Source: Trileptium ribeirensis
Taxonomy: Eukaryota > Nematoda > Enoplea > Enoplida > Thoracostomopsidae
Assembly: GCA_030248225.1 (NCBI GenBank)
Contig: JASANE010011810.1
Location: forward strand, 30,267-94,266
Direction of reading: 5' to 3'
Length of the DNA stretch: 64,000 nt
Shown here: positions 33,801-46,128 of the stretch, in pieces
Numbering within the stretch: position 1 is the first letter of the stretch
How the letters are laid out: every line of letters starts with the position of its first letter
Translations under genes and position numbers: made by a program
The notes under the pieces: generated by a model
Databases searched by the model: none
Told to the model about the DNA's origin: nothing
What the model saw: only the letters and a program-made list of their open reading frames with translations

Positions 33801-36520
33801 CCATATCAGTTCGATATATGTTGTTTCACAGTAGGACAATATATATCATCCATCACAGCGCAGCATTAGCTATACATATATAGTTAAACGTTGCAGCGAA
33901 CGATATAAGTTAATATTGGTATTTAATTTTTTTGCTGATGATGTTCTAATATCACGAAGCGCAGCACACCATTATGCAGTTGTAAACATTTGTTATTTAA
34001 CTAAGGGTTAAATATGGCACACCAAGTTTCTATTTTTTTTTCAAAATGAAAATATTTCTGAATTAATAGGAACGGCTTTGTTGAGGAATTTAAGTTCGAA
34101 ATTGAAGGCCAGCTGCGGAATACCTATTTCATAGCTTCGGTTTCATTTACTATATAATAGTCCATGGCATGCTTGTTGTTTGCTTGCTTCTTTGTTTATT
34201 TTTGTTTGCTCATTGTTTAATTTATTATATTCGATGGCTAATATCAAGAGTTCATTAGAAAAGTTTTGTATATGAGTGACAGCTGGTCATACTCAAGTAC
34301 CGCGCCGTATCCTGTATTTAGGCGTGGTAGACTAAAGCCTAGTCCTCATGGTATGCAGGGGTAACCGCAAGGTCCCGGGGGTATCAGTTGCCGCCAAAGT
34401 TCTTTGAGCGTATCGACTACCTTCGTAGAATTCTTGGTGGGGTAGCGGCTATCCAGGGTTCGTTGGATAGGCCAAATAACGACCACATCGGCGGGTAAGC
34501 TGATGTACATGACAATGACTAAGTGTCATACAATTCTACAAATATTTTAATTAACTCTTGCTAATATCAATCACTTGCTATTATGCCATATATATTAATT
34601 TCTTGACATCTCTGTTCGATGTCAAATTCACTCCGAAAAATCTGGGTGGTGTATCCCTTTACGTTGGATGTTTTACGGGCATATATAATTAAGCATGGTA
34701 GCAAAGTGGTGAGAATTGAGGAATTTTGGGTGCGAGGCCGAAGGGACACTTAGTGTTGAAACCGAAAGAGACACTTGCCGAAACCCCATCGCGACACCTG
34801 CAACGCCTGCAATATTTGACCTTGAGGATGTATGATTTTTCACCATAAAAGTTGTTGATTGACAAACGATAAAATTGTTGATTCAGTCAAAATAAGTTTG
34901 CCTCAATGGGGCAGTCTATATAACGAACCCGTTAATTTATTGAATTACGATTACTCATAGATGAAATTTCATTTTAGTTGTTCTTCCCCAACATGACTGT
35001 GGGTAGTTTGGGTAAGCTTGGATAACAATGATTACTTTGCCAGGCTGGGCCGTAGATTTCTTGCCATTGGATAAATTTAGAAGGTCAGTTTAAATAATGG
35101 TGTTAATTAACACAATACTGTGGTGCTAGCGCTGCAGATAATATGAAAATATTGAAACTTCTTATTTAGGATGAGCTTAAGCACGACAACCCTACCTTAG
35201 GGCACGTGTACAATAAGATCCCTCAATCCGCATTTAGATGAACGATTTATGTCTGTTGCTTGTCGGCTAAAGCAGTCGTCGCTGCAGCCATTTCGAACAA
35301 AAATGTCACAGATGTGTGTAATGTCCGACAAATTACATTATTTCTTGTCTTCTCTAACCTAAGTATTTTATTACGCTGTCCGAGAACTTTGGTTCCAACC
35401 TTATGTTACATCATGAGCTCCGTTATAGTTTGAGCTGTGTCCGCAAAATTTTGGGTCTTTCAGTCTTTGTCATATGGTTTCCGTAAAAAAATTGGTAAAA
35501 TCGTGGATCTGTAATTATACGCCAAACGCTCGAGGGAACGTTAAATACACGGTGAGGTCTAAAGCATAGAGTTACAAAAAGTATTCAGTCGAAACCGAGC
35601 TGTGTCCCGAGTATTAGCACAACCAGTCTTTTCTACTTTCTACGTGAACTGCGCTAAAATATCTAATATCCTGCTTCTGCGAAAAAGGCGCGTTACAAGT
35701 GTTTTTATTATTATTATAATAATATCCAATTACTTTACCACAGTTATGGAAAATTAATACCTTATTCCTTTCTATAGCTGCAGTGAATTTTACGTTGCAA
35801 CGGAAGTCGCTCTGGTTCTAAAGCTTTAAATGTAAAATATGGTTTTTCCCCAAGAATTATTAGTAGTTATGCTACATATATTATATTATTGCATATATAT
35901 ATTATATATACAATATCTATATTGTCTTGTTTTGTCAAGAACACTCACTATTTGTACAATTATAATATTTGCAGTTAGTTTTCTGTCATCGGTATTAGCC
36001 ATTTAGCGAAGCTAACTGGACTCAGCGATGCACCGAAGCAATTTACGCACGCATATGTTTTCCAAGTTCGCGTTCATCAAGTCAGACATTGAATCGCATA
36101 GTTGATTTGTCAGTCTATGAGTGTATTAAAGTATGCGATAAAAAGCTTAATTGTGTATACGCGATCAGTAATTTGCGTTTCTAAATCGGAAATTAATGAC
36201 CACAATCAGCGCCTACGTGTTACTGTGTTCCAAATCATGTTCGTGTACAAAAGCTAAAATTATGAATTGCGGGTGGACACCGATGTTGAAATCGTGACCT
36301 GTCTTGACAAAAGAAAGAATTGGTATATAATAATTGTGTTATGATAACGATTATAATGTCAATCGTATACATTCAGCACTTTTATTATTATTATATATTT
36401 ACAGTTATAGTACATTTTCAACTTCGCTATCATGCTTTATCACATTTTACGTATGATATTTTGTGTGAATAAAAAGCATTTGAAATTATAAACTTAAATA
36501 GGTTTGTTAGCCGTTTAACA
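30900..36520. other. Long noncoding AT-rich stretch
   Basis: No open frame here resembles a protein. GC-rich patches occur at 32,455-32,580 and 34,290-34,500 (the latter with CTTGGTGGGGTAGCGG and GGATAGGCCAAATAACGACC). They stand out from the background and may be ends of unknown repeats. An AT-rich tract of dinucleotide type lies at 35,870-35,925. Confidence 0.4.
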
Positions 36521-36529
36521 TGCTGGATA

Positions 36530-36860
36530 ATAGAGGCGAGAACGAGCCGAAGTTGTTTGGCCCGGCGTAGCTCATTGAAAATCGAGGTCGGGTCGACCCG
36601 GAGTTGCAAAATTTCGGCCCGACCCTCCCGGCCCGTTTATAATCGGGTGAAGACAAGCTCAAAATAAATGATACAGGCGATACAAAGATAAAAACAAACG
36701 CTTATATGAACTGAGCCCGACAAGAAATTCTTAAAACAAAACCAAGATTATTGAACCGTGTGCTAAACATTCGGTCTTTGACTGAAGTGAGAATGAATTG
36801 AAATTTTTCTGCTCGACCCGGCCCGTTGGAAATCGAGGCCGGCCCGGTCCGTTCATAACC
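36530..36860. repeat. GC-rich patch with repeated CGGCCCG words
   Basis: Two blocks, about 36,555-36,650 and 36,810-36,860, share CGACCCGGCCCGTTGGAAATCG-like wording (GGCCCGTTTATAATCGGG, then GACCCGGCCCGTTGGAAATC) in otherwise AT-rich DNA. They look like two copies of a short GC-rich repeat about 230 bp apart. Confidence 0.45.
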
Positions 36861-39800
36861 AGATGTCGGTGGACTAACACCGCTTCCGCGGTCATACAGT
36901 ATCCCTTGTATCGTGTGCGTCTCTTTCCGTTGCTTCCTGTGGAGTGTTAACTTTGCTGCATTTCAACTCAGCTCTTCGTGGTTGTTCACAATATTCTTAC
37001 TTAACAAACATTATATCAATGTTTTGTTATCGAAGACAAGCCTTTACCAAATGTTTTATGCCATTTTTAATTCTTAAGAAGTAATTACATCAATAGATAG
37101 TTTACTTGAATAAAATTACTTTGAAAACTTAGAAAATAACATAAATATTTGCAAATAACTACAGCTATTCTCTGAAGCTTAAACAAAATTACTTTGCAAA
37201 GTATGACTAAATTTATTTTGCTTAGTAGTAATTTTTATCAGATTTTCGCAACTAAGCTATTAATAGTTGTATTTTAAATTCTAACAGCGCAACAGTAATG
37301 TCAATCCACTAGAAATAGACATGTCATCATCAACAAAACTGTGGTACTTTAACAAGAACATCCGCAAATCGCAGCAATTAGCATGCCATCATCAACAAAT
37401 ATGTGAAAATTTTGTCGCACCGTGTACTACAGGAGCAAGTGGCATGACATCAACAAAGTGGTGTACATGGTTTGACATCACCAACAAGCGATACAACTAA
37501 CTAGGCAGCAAATATACATAAATAACTGAAATGGGGTGACTGGCGGCATCTGGAAATGGGTGTAACTTCCGCGACAGTAACTGCAGCCAAATGCTACACA
37601 CTAATTTCAGATAACGAATAATATTAGGATCCAGCTCAATGGACAGTTAATATATAAACACGATTTGCATAATTATTTATTACCGCTGGGTTTGCCGCAG
37701 GTAATACCAAACATTAATTTCCAAAACAGAAAGTTTGTCGGTGAAACCTCTAGTTTCTGAACGCAGATAGACCTGTCCACATGTTCTTTCAATCTGTAGG
37801 CCACATTAAAATGTATGTATGCTTACAGAGGAGAGTTTGACTATCCCTCGAAGTGCCGCCGAGCTTTTCCGAAAATTTTGTGCAAAAATTGAGGAGAAAT
37901 AGGCAAATATCGGGCGATAATTGACAAAAATCAGGGGAAAATTGGAAAAAATCAGGGAAGCTTGGCGAAAATTAAAAAAATTTGAGTTCAAAAAAGTTTT
38001 GAATATTTATCCCACCTGATGGCCTGCCTTTCGACCGACTGATTCACCGTGTAATTTTGGACCTCGTGCATGTATGATTAACCATCGTCTAGGATTTATG
38101 AACAAATTACGTCAGGATCATACTGTAACTAAGATACACCATAAAACGTGCCAAATTGAAAGCTAATTGCTGTATATTTCTTGATAAAGAACGCATCCTG
38201 TTTCTTGGTCACTGTATTAATACAGATTTTTATTATACCATCGACTACAAGTTATGATAGAATGGGCCGATATCTTTAATTTTTCCGTAAATTGCGATTA
38301 ACATCGGTACACTTTTTTAAAAGCCTTGATTTGTATGTTCGGTTTGCTATGAGCTAGGGTTTTAAGCAACTTTCAACCCCCAGTTTTTGACGAAAATGAA
38401 GTTTCATTTTACTGTTTCCATCTATAGCATGGCAAGAGCAGAATAATTTGAAAAATTTGGGTTACCTGAGCTATTTTATCTGCAGGCTTAATATCTAACC
38501 GATAGCCTCTTTCGCTACTGAACGAGAGCGGAAATAACCAATTTGGTGTCAAAATGGCATTGATGTCACGGTTATAGTCATACTTTGAATATGATAGGCA
38601 GTATTTGGACTAAATTTTTACAGTGGGTCTACCTATAATGTGCACACTATATCATCGATATATTCCTAAACTCGTCCCAACAAATGAACACATAGGCCAT
38701 ATCCAAAAGCATGATTGCGGAGCTAGGTTCGTTTATATCTTGCGGTTATAATGGGTTTGGCATACTGGGTTGTACTTGGATAAAGTTTTTAATGTACTAA
38801 TGTCGGTCCTGTGACAGGCAGGCACTATTGATTTCATAAAATGATTTCAGATATAGCCAAGAAATAAGAAAAAAAAATGGATTTTCCTGGTAAGAATTGA
38901 CTAATCTTCTGATTTATTTGGATAATCAATATTTAAAAGCACTGGCTCTAAAGCAACCGTCTCCGCGTAGCATCATATTATTGTTGGTCCGTAAAACTAA
39001 GATATGGCTGGCATTTGGCCTTAGTGCAGGGCGGAAGATTAGTGCCTGTGTAAAATAACAGTAACCATTTAAAAGTTATCTGAGTCGACTCATTTAGTTA
39101 GTATTGAATCTTTACAACGATGTTGTACTGCAGCCAGGCCGGTCCAGACCGCTATTGATTTCGCCTGAACCGCAAAGGACTTGACCGGTGCGCAGGTCCG
39201 CGCGATGATTCCCTAGTTTTGAGATATGGAAAAAACATAATAAATCAAACATCGTGTGAACTGATAAGCCACTACTACAGTTAAGAATGTATTTTCAAAA
39301 ATGATAAATTTGCAGGTTCATTCAATCTAGAATAGGAAATTTTTGTCATGATACAAAACGATTTACTAAAGCTCAAGTTATGAAGCTGATGCAAATTTAA
39401 TTAACATTTAAAGAAAATTTTAGAGAAAATTTTGCTTAAATATAACATAAATTGGTGATATTTTATAGCTTTCGCCAATGATAGACACTCCGTTCTTGAG
39501 AAAATGGCAAAAGAATTGTAATACTTATCGGTCTATCATTAGTCGAACTTGATTTTTTCGAATACATCTTCCTAATTCAGCGTGTTTTTATAGGTTGGTT
39601 TTATATAATGATAGCGCAAAAATAAAAGAAAACATAATCTTCTCTCTAGCTAAGCTAAACATTCTGAAATTACATTACATATAAGTATAAACAACTTATA
39701 TATTTACAAAATATTTGCAAATTCGAATTACTTTTATCGAGGATCATTGAAGCTTACATTATTCATACTTTTTGTAACGCACAAATCAAATATATAATCA

Positions 39801-39900
39801 GAGATTAAACAGTGTCCGGGTGTATATGAGCCTTTTCAGGTCATATAGTACCAAGGTTGTGCTGATCTGATGTTGATGAGTATAGTGAAGCATTAGCATT
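36861..39900. other. Noncoding stretch with low-complexity patches
   Basis: At 37,318-37,490 the word ATCATCAACAAA or ATGACATCAACAAA recurs about five times; a 59-codon open frame (37,321-37,500) spans it but has no family resemblance. At 37,865-37,990 AAAAAT/GGGAAAATT words form a purine-rich low-complexity run. Nothing else is recognised. Confidence 0.4.
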
Positions 39901-39929
39901 CATTTAGATGGGAATAATACAGAAACAAA

Positions 39930-39932
39930 TAC

Positions 39933-39977
<45 letters not shown>
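39930..39977. repeat. (AT)n microsatellite
   Basis: About 24 TA units. The word TATAGTACCAAGGTT occurs both about 90 bp upstream (39,845) and directly after the run (39,972), so the microsatellite and its left flank may have been duplicated together. Confidence 0.9.
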
Positions 39978-39979
<2 letters not shown>

Positions 39980-40374
39980 CAAGGTTAGGTTTTACAGTTT
40001 AGCCAGACTAAGTGTTTGCTCAAAATCAATTATAATTCATAAATTGTCGAAATATAGGCTTACAATATATCCGGAGGTGCCCTGGAGAAAGTAAATAACG
40101 ATAATTTCAATGTTTAGACTTTGCGACACTCCACATAGCTGATGCAAATGATCACAGTTCTCACACGGAAAGCGATGTTCGTAAATTGGCGACATGGATT
40201 GCTAGTTAGGCTGATACCGTATGTCATGTATAAGGCTTACCGCGAAGTGGACGCAGGACATAATCAAACAATGTGCATATAAATATACTGATTGATTGAG
40301 ACATAAGTCGACAACTATGTATCGGTATAACCGAATCAGTTCAATATGTCTAGTGAATTTGAATAAAATTTAAA

Positions 40375-41400
40375 GTGTATAAAGATTTAATCTTGCAAAA
40401 AATTAGCACAAAATTGGAAAAAAGGCTTAAGACATCGAAAATGGACGCAATAACATATAATATAGAGAATATAAAATATAACTATTACAAGAAAAAGTAT
40501 CTCTATCATAAGAAAAAAATTGATGGAACATTTAATAAATTTATTTCCTGGTCAGCATGGTTTCAGGCGTAGTCGATCTGCGCTAACCCAAACTTCGGAT
40601 ACATACAGCGGACTACAGATGTTCACAATTGTAAAAGTCTAGAAGTAATACATTAAAATTTTGCTAAAGTTTTTGATACCGTTTCGAATCACAAAATTAG
40701 AGCAAACATTAGCTTCAATGGGTATAACCGAGAAATTATTTTAATGGCTAAGAAATTATTTTAAAAATATTTCAAGTGATAAATGAGCGTGATTATTGAT
40801 GTTACATCTGGATTTACAAAGGGCGGTTATGAAGCCCAATACTTTTTCTCATATATATTAGTAACTTATCTACAATCATTAACGTAATAGATACCTGCTT
40901 TGCCGATGATAGTAAATTATCCATTTCCTATGGAACACCAGACGAGTTAGGTGTACAACAAAAAGACTTAAATGTCCTATTTCAGTGGACCAGTCAAATT
41001 CAGCTAACATTATTTTTTTTAGTGTGTTACGATGTATTTGTGATATTGTAAACCTAAAAACCTTCTATATTTGAAAATCAGCGTATATAACCTGCTTCAG
41101 TATGTCATGCCCTTGGTAGCTTCAAAGACCCATAACTTTTGAAATATTTCCATGGAGATCGCCAAAAAGATTTTCGCAAAGTAAATTTAATATGCAGTGT
41201 TTTAGCATCCGAAAAGTAGACTTTCTTGTAAAGTATACTGCGCCATCGTTCGGTTAGAATTGGAATATGCTTCAGAAGTATGGAGTCCTTAATTATTGAA
41301 GGACATAAAAATTGTAGAATGAGTAGATAGCATCTTCACTGATAGATAGTCCGGTTTCCATGGCATTGGTTATTCCGAATGTTTGCGATGACCGAAGCTT
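40375..41400 (+). pseudogene. CR1-like non-LTR reverse transcriptase relic
   Basis: A heavily broken RT on the plus strand. In different frames, in order: Q-H-G-F-R-R-S-R-S-A-L-T-Q (40,553), N-F-A-K-V-F-D-T-V (about 40,656), D-V-T-S-G-F-T-K-G (about 40,797), C-F-A-D-D-S-K-L-S-I-S-Y-G (about 40,898, the catalytic F-A-D-D block), L-N-V-L-F-Q-W-T (about 40,970) and L-E-Y-A-S-E-V-W-S-P (about 41,264). This set and its spacing match the thumb and palm of CR1/Jockey-type LINEs. No endonuclease or 3' repeat is recognised. It could be the fossil partner of local SINEs, but that is speculative. Confidence 0.75.
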
Positions 41401-41680
41401 TATAAATTAGAATAAAGTCGAATTTTTAAACATATCACTATGGTGCATATCACAATTTATGTAGACTTTAATTTTGCCAATTTTTGAAAATGCGTTAGAC
41501 TCTCCTACAGATTTAAGTTAGCTGCTGCTCGCTCAAGGTTGAATCTTCGCAAATTTAACTTTTGAATTAAGTTGTTCCTATTTGTAAATCTTTAGACAAT
41601 TATATTGTCGGAGCGCCATCCATAATGTATTTTAGACGCCGTATAAAAGAAGTAAACATTGATTGCTTTTTAAGGATTAA

Positions 41681-42167
41681 TGCGTGATTAAACTTAAGGT
41701 GACCCCTCCAACCATCCTATTTTGTCACTACCGATATCGAATCGCAAATTTGTGGTACCGAAAAGAGACTTAATTTCATTCGGTTTTTCGCTAACCGAGA
41801 ATTGGCAAAATCAAATTCAAGTGCCGGAAATTAGACCTTGTGTTCGAACAGGATTTAGGCGATTTCAATTTGGTGAAATTCGGTTCCGTAATGCATTAAC
41901 ATTTAAATTTGGATTATTCAGTGTTCGCGAACAAATTTAATGCAAAAGTGACGTCATAATCAAATCGACAAATTTTCGTTCTCAAAAACATGGGTAATTT
42001 TACTTGAATTTTAGCGAATACAAAATGGTCGGATTTGGACCGCGAGTGCTATGGTCGCGAACAGTTTTACGCCGAATTACATTTGACCAAAAAGCGTTCC
42101 GTAACAAATTTTATGCAAAAATACAAAATAGGATGGTTGGCGGAGTCACCTTAAGTGTACTCACGCA
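41681..42167. mobile_element. MITE with 10-bp target duplication
   Basis: 487 bp. The left end is TGCGTGATTAAACTTAAGGT and the right end is ACCTTAAGTGTACTCACGCA, so the terminal inverted repeats extend about 45 bp to the shared CCATCCTATTTTGT block with only a few mismatches and a small indel. TAAGGATTAA flanks it perfectly on both sides (41671-41680 and 42168-42177). A 9-10-bp duplication with long TIRs is most like the Mutator/MULE group, though that is inference. The interior has several GAATTTGG / TTCGGTTTT words and no transposase; the 72-codon frame inside is a by-product. Confidence 0.85.
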
Positions 42168-42177
42168 TAAGGATTAA

Positions 42178-42746
42178 TTAGCTAAACAATTGGCCTAGCT
42201 TACTGCATCTAGAACATACGATATTATTCCCTAAGGCGGTGTTCAACGTATAATGTACCCTACGTTTGGAACCTATGTACACTACACAGTGTCAGGCACA
42301 CTGTCGACAACAGGGTGTCTTAGAAACCGCCTTGTTTTTTATAAATTTTTTCAGATGTAGATAACTAGGGGTATTTCCATTTCTCGACAGTATCAGGCAC
42401 ACGTTGTGCTCTTGCTGTTTTATTGACAGTGGGTGGCATTATTTCATCATCGTTCATATTGTTTATATACAAATATCGAGAATTAAAAAAACAAACCAGA
42501 ACAGTTGACTAATAAACAGCATTAGCTAAAGACGATACCGTTACAGTTAATTTGCGCCAAATATGGAGCTATGGTGTGTAAGACTCTGTAAAGCAAAACT
42601 GTAGTAGCTAGGGGTGTGTTGCACACCCTCGGCAATTGATTTACTGTATAAGTGTAATCCTCAAAGACTATACGGTAGTGTCGCGACTTCAGGGGCGAAA
42701 AGTTCCAAAAAGCGGGGACATTATAACGTGAACGCTGCATAATATG
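42178..42746. other. Unassigned spacer
   Basis: A minus-strand open frame (42,522-42,791) reads R-Y-N-V-P-A-F-W-N-F-S-P-L-K and is somewhat protein-like. I do not recognise it, and it runs into the transposon terminus at 42,747. CAGTATCAGGCACAC-type words occur twice (42,290 and 42,388). Confidence 0.35.
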
Positions 42747-45700
42747 TATAGTGCTTGGGTGTATTAAGGACAACCCGGGTAATAAGGACAACTTTTAATT
42801 TGAGCCCACCTATCTCCTGATTGGTGCTATACATAAGCACCTGACTTGGATTGACGAATAGCTGTGCCTCTACTCTACACGAATATTGCGCCATCTCGGT
42901 CTATATATGTACTCTTCATTCAATAAACAACATCAAGCGAATGTTGTTTAGTTTTTATGTAATTTTTTTTCAATACGATCTTTGAGGTGCTAAGCTGTTT
43001 TTCGAATAATTCTTAATGGATTGATTTATTAGCGTAATTTTTTTACAACTAACTGAAAAGATTGTAGCCAATCTCTGTATGTGTGTTAAATCAACAAAAA
43101 AATATGTTTATCGAACAAAGCTCGTTGCATTTCGAACAGTGTAATAAGGACAACATCCTGGTATTAAGGACCAGCTGGTCGAGTTATTAGGACACTCGGT
43201 AGGGTAATAAGGACAGTTGTTTAAATCTACAATTTGCTACATATAAGTAAAGTTGAAAACAAGAAACAAATTTTAGTGTCAGTACACCTGTTTTGTCTGG
43301 CATATATAGTCGTGGATTTCTAGGTTTAATCCGGATTGAATGGTGTCATCGGCCGTCGTCTGTACTTAAGCCAAATAGCAACTTCGATATCTAGCCTATA
43401 TGATTTTCTAAAATGCTACACTAAAGAAACGAGAGTGTATTCAAAACTGAAACGTTATAGTTCACATGATTTACCTATTCACAGTTAAGGCTTAAATTAT
43501 TCAACAGTCGGCTTCGACACAGTCAGACTTCACACAGTCTCATCCCATACAGTCGCATTCCACACAGCAACCAATTGATACCAATTTTTCATATTTTCCA
43601 CCAATATTTGTCTATTCCCCACCAATTTTTGCCTATTTCCTATCAGTTTTTGCCACCATTTTCCGCGGGGCTTCGGCGCAGGATGCGCGGAGCCTCGAAG
43701 GATCAAGCTACCTTCCAGTGGGAGGGAGGCGGTCAGTACCTTAGGGGCAAGTCCCTATCCCCCTGGGAAAAAATTCCCCGGTCGCCTCCCAGTGTGGATA
43801 GTGGTCTGAGCCCCATGGAATAGTCCCACTATCCCCCTTTACGAGCGTGTATGATTCAGATCAAACCGTGATTAACACGTAGTTCAAATGGTAATAAACT
43901 CAATTTATAGACATCAATTATTGAAAGCTGAACTTTAAACAAATCGTTCTATTCTATGCAAAGTTACAGACGGTAGCACTAACAGTTGGGCGTTTTGGTC
44001 CGGAAAATATCTACCCCTTATTTCGAAAGGAAAATGTCGACTGTACAGTATGCACTTTGTAGGTACACCATGGTTAAAATTTAAAACACCATGCATCATA
44101 CTTAAGCAATCAACAGCAGAAATACCTACGGGATTTTGACAAAATATTGGATTTTTGGTTCGTTTCAGCTGTTAAATCCGTTATCGGATAGATTTCAATC
44201 CTGCGGTTGCAATAACACAGGCCCACTGCACTGTGAAAGTTATGTTAAAAGTGTTTTATTTTATCCCGCCTCTTCGAAAGGGACACATACAGAGCAATGC
44301 TCCAACCACTACGTGCCGATGGTTAACTGCAATCAATGGTAAAAAATTGTTTAATCCAACCGTGTTTTCCTGAGCGTTGCTGTTGTTGTAACAAAACTTT
44401 AAGTTAGCGCGGGAACATAGCAACTGATAATCTATCTTCAGCACAAAACTTAGCAGCTTATGGTTTCAAATTTAGCACTTTTTCAATCGTGTCTTGCTCA
44501 GAGTAAAATCTATCGCAATAGGTTAATGATTCATAGATGACGGTTACTCCTGGCTATATCTTGAACAACGTTTGTATGTTTCTATCTTTGAATTTAGGAT
44601 CTAGAGGGGTCATAACCACGTTCTGCCGCATTTTTGTTTGGTATTACATAGGGTACACCCAACGGTAATAACTTCTCGCTATATTTTCTACGAAAATGCA
44701 ATATCTAAATTGGAAGAATTATTGTTTATGATATGCGTAGTCGAAAACGAATGGCAGACGTGGGAAAACTGAAAAGTTTAATGGCTATATAGATCTAGAA
44801 AAAGCAGATTGCGATTACATCAGAGTAAGAAGGGAACAATATTTATAACAGCGCCAGGACATGTGAATATTGTCACAAAAGTTTGTACGGATTGTTTAGA
44901 AAATACTAGACGATGCGTTGAGACTGTCGGGTTTAGCGCCATTGCTTTTAATTATTTGCTAGCCAGATCAAGCCGCGACTAATATTCTGATCAAATAAAA
45001 CGGAAAACTCGAAGATACAGACGAGAGCAGTAACATTTGGCCCCTTTCTGGTTCGAAAAATGTATTTATCCCTGATGGCGCATGGATGTGTCCTGGATGC
45101 GACATGTCGTGGAACAAAGGCAAAAAGCGTAACACAGGAGCTAAATGGTCGCAATGTAGCGAATGCGATCGCTGGCAGCATGAGAATATCTTCAGCATAT
45201 CTTCAGAATATCAGCATGAGAATTATCAAGGAAAACAGACGCTGCGATGTTTTTTGCAAGATTTGTATTGCACAAATGAGAAAAATGTGATATTGCATAC
45301 AAATATTATGACAGCTGAGGGATCTTTACGTATTTGTGTTATCTAAAACTACATATTTCAAACATGATATTTATATACGGTTATAAAAGCATCTATAACT
45401 GTTTCCGTTCTGTCGGCACAATTAACAGCAACAAGCCTATAGTTGCCTTATTCGGAGACATTACAATGATTCTGCTAATCCTTGAGTTACTGATTACGCT
45501 TGACGAACTTATTTGCGTGTAGTTAATTGATGGAAAATCTTGTTATTTACATTGCCCTTATTACCCGGAACGACGGGGACATTTGCCGGGATACAATGTC
45601 CTTATTCGCCAAAGTCAGGCTATTAATAAGGACAATTTTTTATTTTAGCTTATTTCTGCTTAGCAACAAGATGCTGCAGTGCTATTTTTCGTTTAAGACA

Positions 45701-45760
45701 TTATGCCATGGCGCAAATTTGGAATATCTAAAAAACTTTTTTCAATTTTTTGCGAAAATT
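42747..45760 (+). mobile_element. DNA transposon copy L (TATAGTGCTTGGG family)
   Basis: The left end is TATAGTGCTTGGGTGTATTA (42,747). Copies of the word AATAAGGACA or ATTAAGGACA follow at 42,762, 42,780, five times in 43,139-43,220, and again at 45,545-45,640. The whole is the reverse complement of copy R (47,616-50,221) except for about 430 bp extra at 43,195-43,630 and a lost right end near 45,760. A plus-strand segment at 45,086-45,180 reads C-P-G-C-D-M-S-W-N-K and W-S-Q-C-S-E-C-D-R-W-Q-H, a PHD-finger-like C4-W-x-H pattern of the sort appended to some invertebrate transposases. No intact transposase remains. TA-flanked ends suggest the Tc1/mariner-pogo group (inference). Confidence 0.75.
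45060..45346 (+). pseudogene. PHD-finger-like remnant of the transposon protein
   Basis: D-G-A-W-M-C-P-G-C, a basic linker, then W-S-Q-C-S-E-C-D-R-W-Q-H-E-N: two CxxC pairs plus W-x-H as in the first half of a PHD zinc finger. The expected third CxxC/HxxC pairs are not clean. The corresponding segment of copy R (minus strand, 48,352-48,104) keeps M-C-P-G-C but is frameshifted before the second pair. The fragment is C-terminal in its element and may once have helped target chromatin or the transposon ends; that role is speculation. Confidence 0.5.
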
Positions 45761-46124
45761 TTGAAATTTTCATTGCTGGTTGTATTTTTACACTATGGCT
45801 AATACCTTAAAAACGATAGATGACAAATATGCACAACAGCAACGTTGTAGCGTTATCTCGCTTGATGAGAGAGTTCGCCAGCTTTCAAAGTAATCTTTGG
45901 CCACTTTGGGCTTAATTTTAAACTAGAAGACGTAGTCGGCTGGCTTGCATCTAATGAAAGGTCAAAATAGACAGAATTTGTGATCTCGAATATAAAAATT
46001 TGTGAAGATCCATCCGACCTAACGAGACTTTATTCTCAACAAAGACAATATGTACCTTCTTTAAGAAGCATTTAATTTTATCAGGAGGGTATTAGGGAAC
46101 AGCATACTTCTCTACACTCTAATG
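45761..46124. other. Spacer between transposon copy L and the hairpin array
   Basis: A 35-codon frame starts at ATG 45,797 (M-A-N-T-L-K-T-I-D-D-K-Y-A-Q) and is followed one base out of phase by F-G-H-F-G-L-N-F-K-L-E-D-V-V-G-W. Protein-like but not recognised; it may be a gene fragment exposed where copy L was truncated. Confidence 0.3.
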
Positions 46125-46128
46125 TAAA

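Noticed and set aside
43660..43850. GC-rich block as an independent gene or rRNA-like piece
   Set aside because: Present in both transposon copies (49,590-49,800), so it is part of the element; no rRNA or tRNA similarity recognised.
44136..44444. Frames shared by the two transposon copies (also 49,097-49,303)
   Set aside because: Open on both strands at once and kept because the copies are similar; no transposase motif (no DDE/DDD blocks seen).
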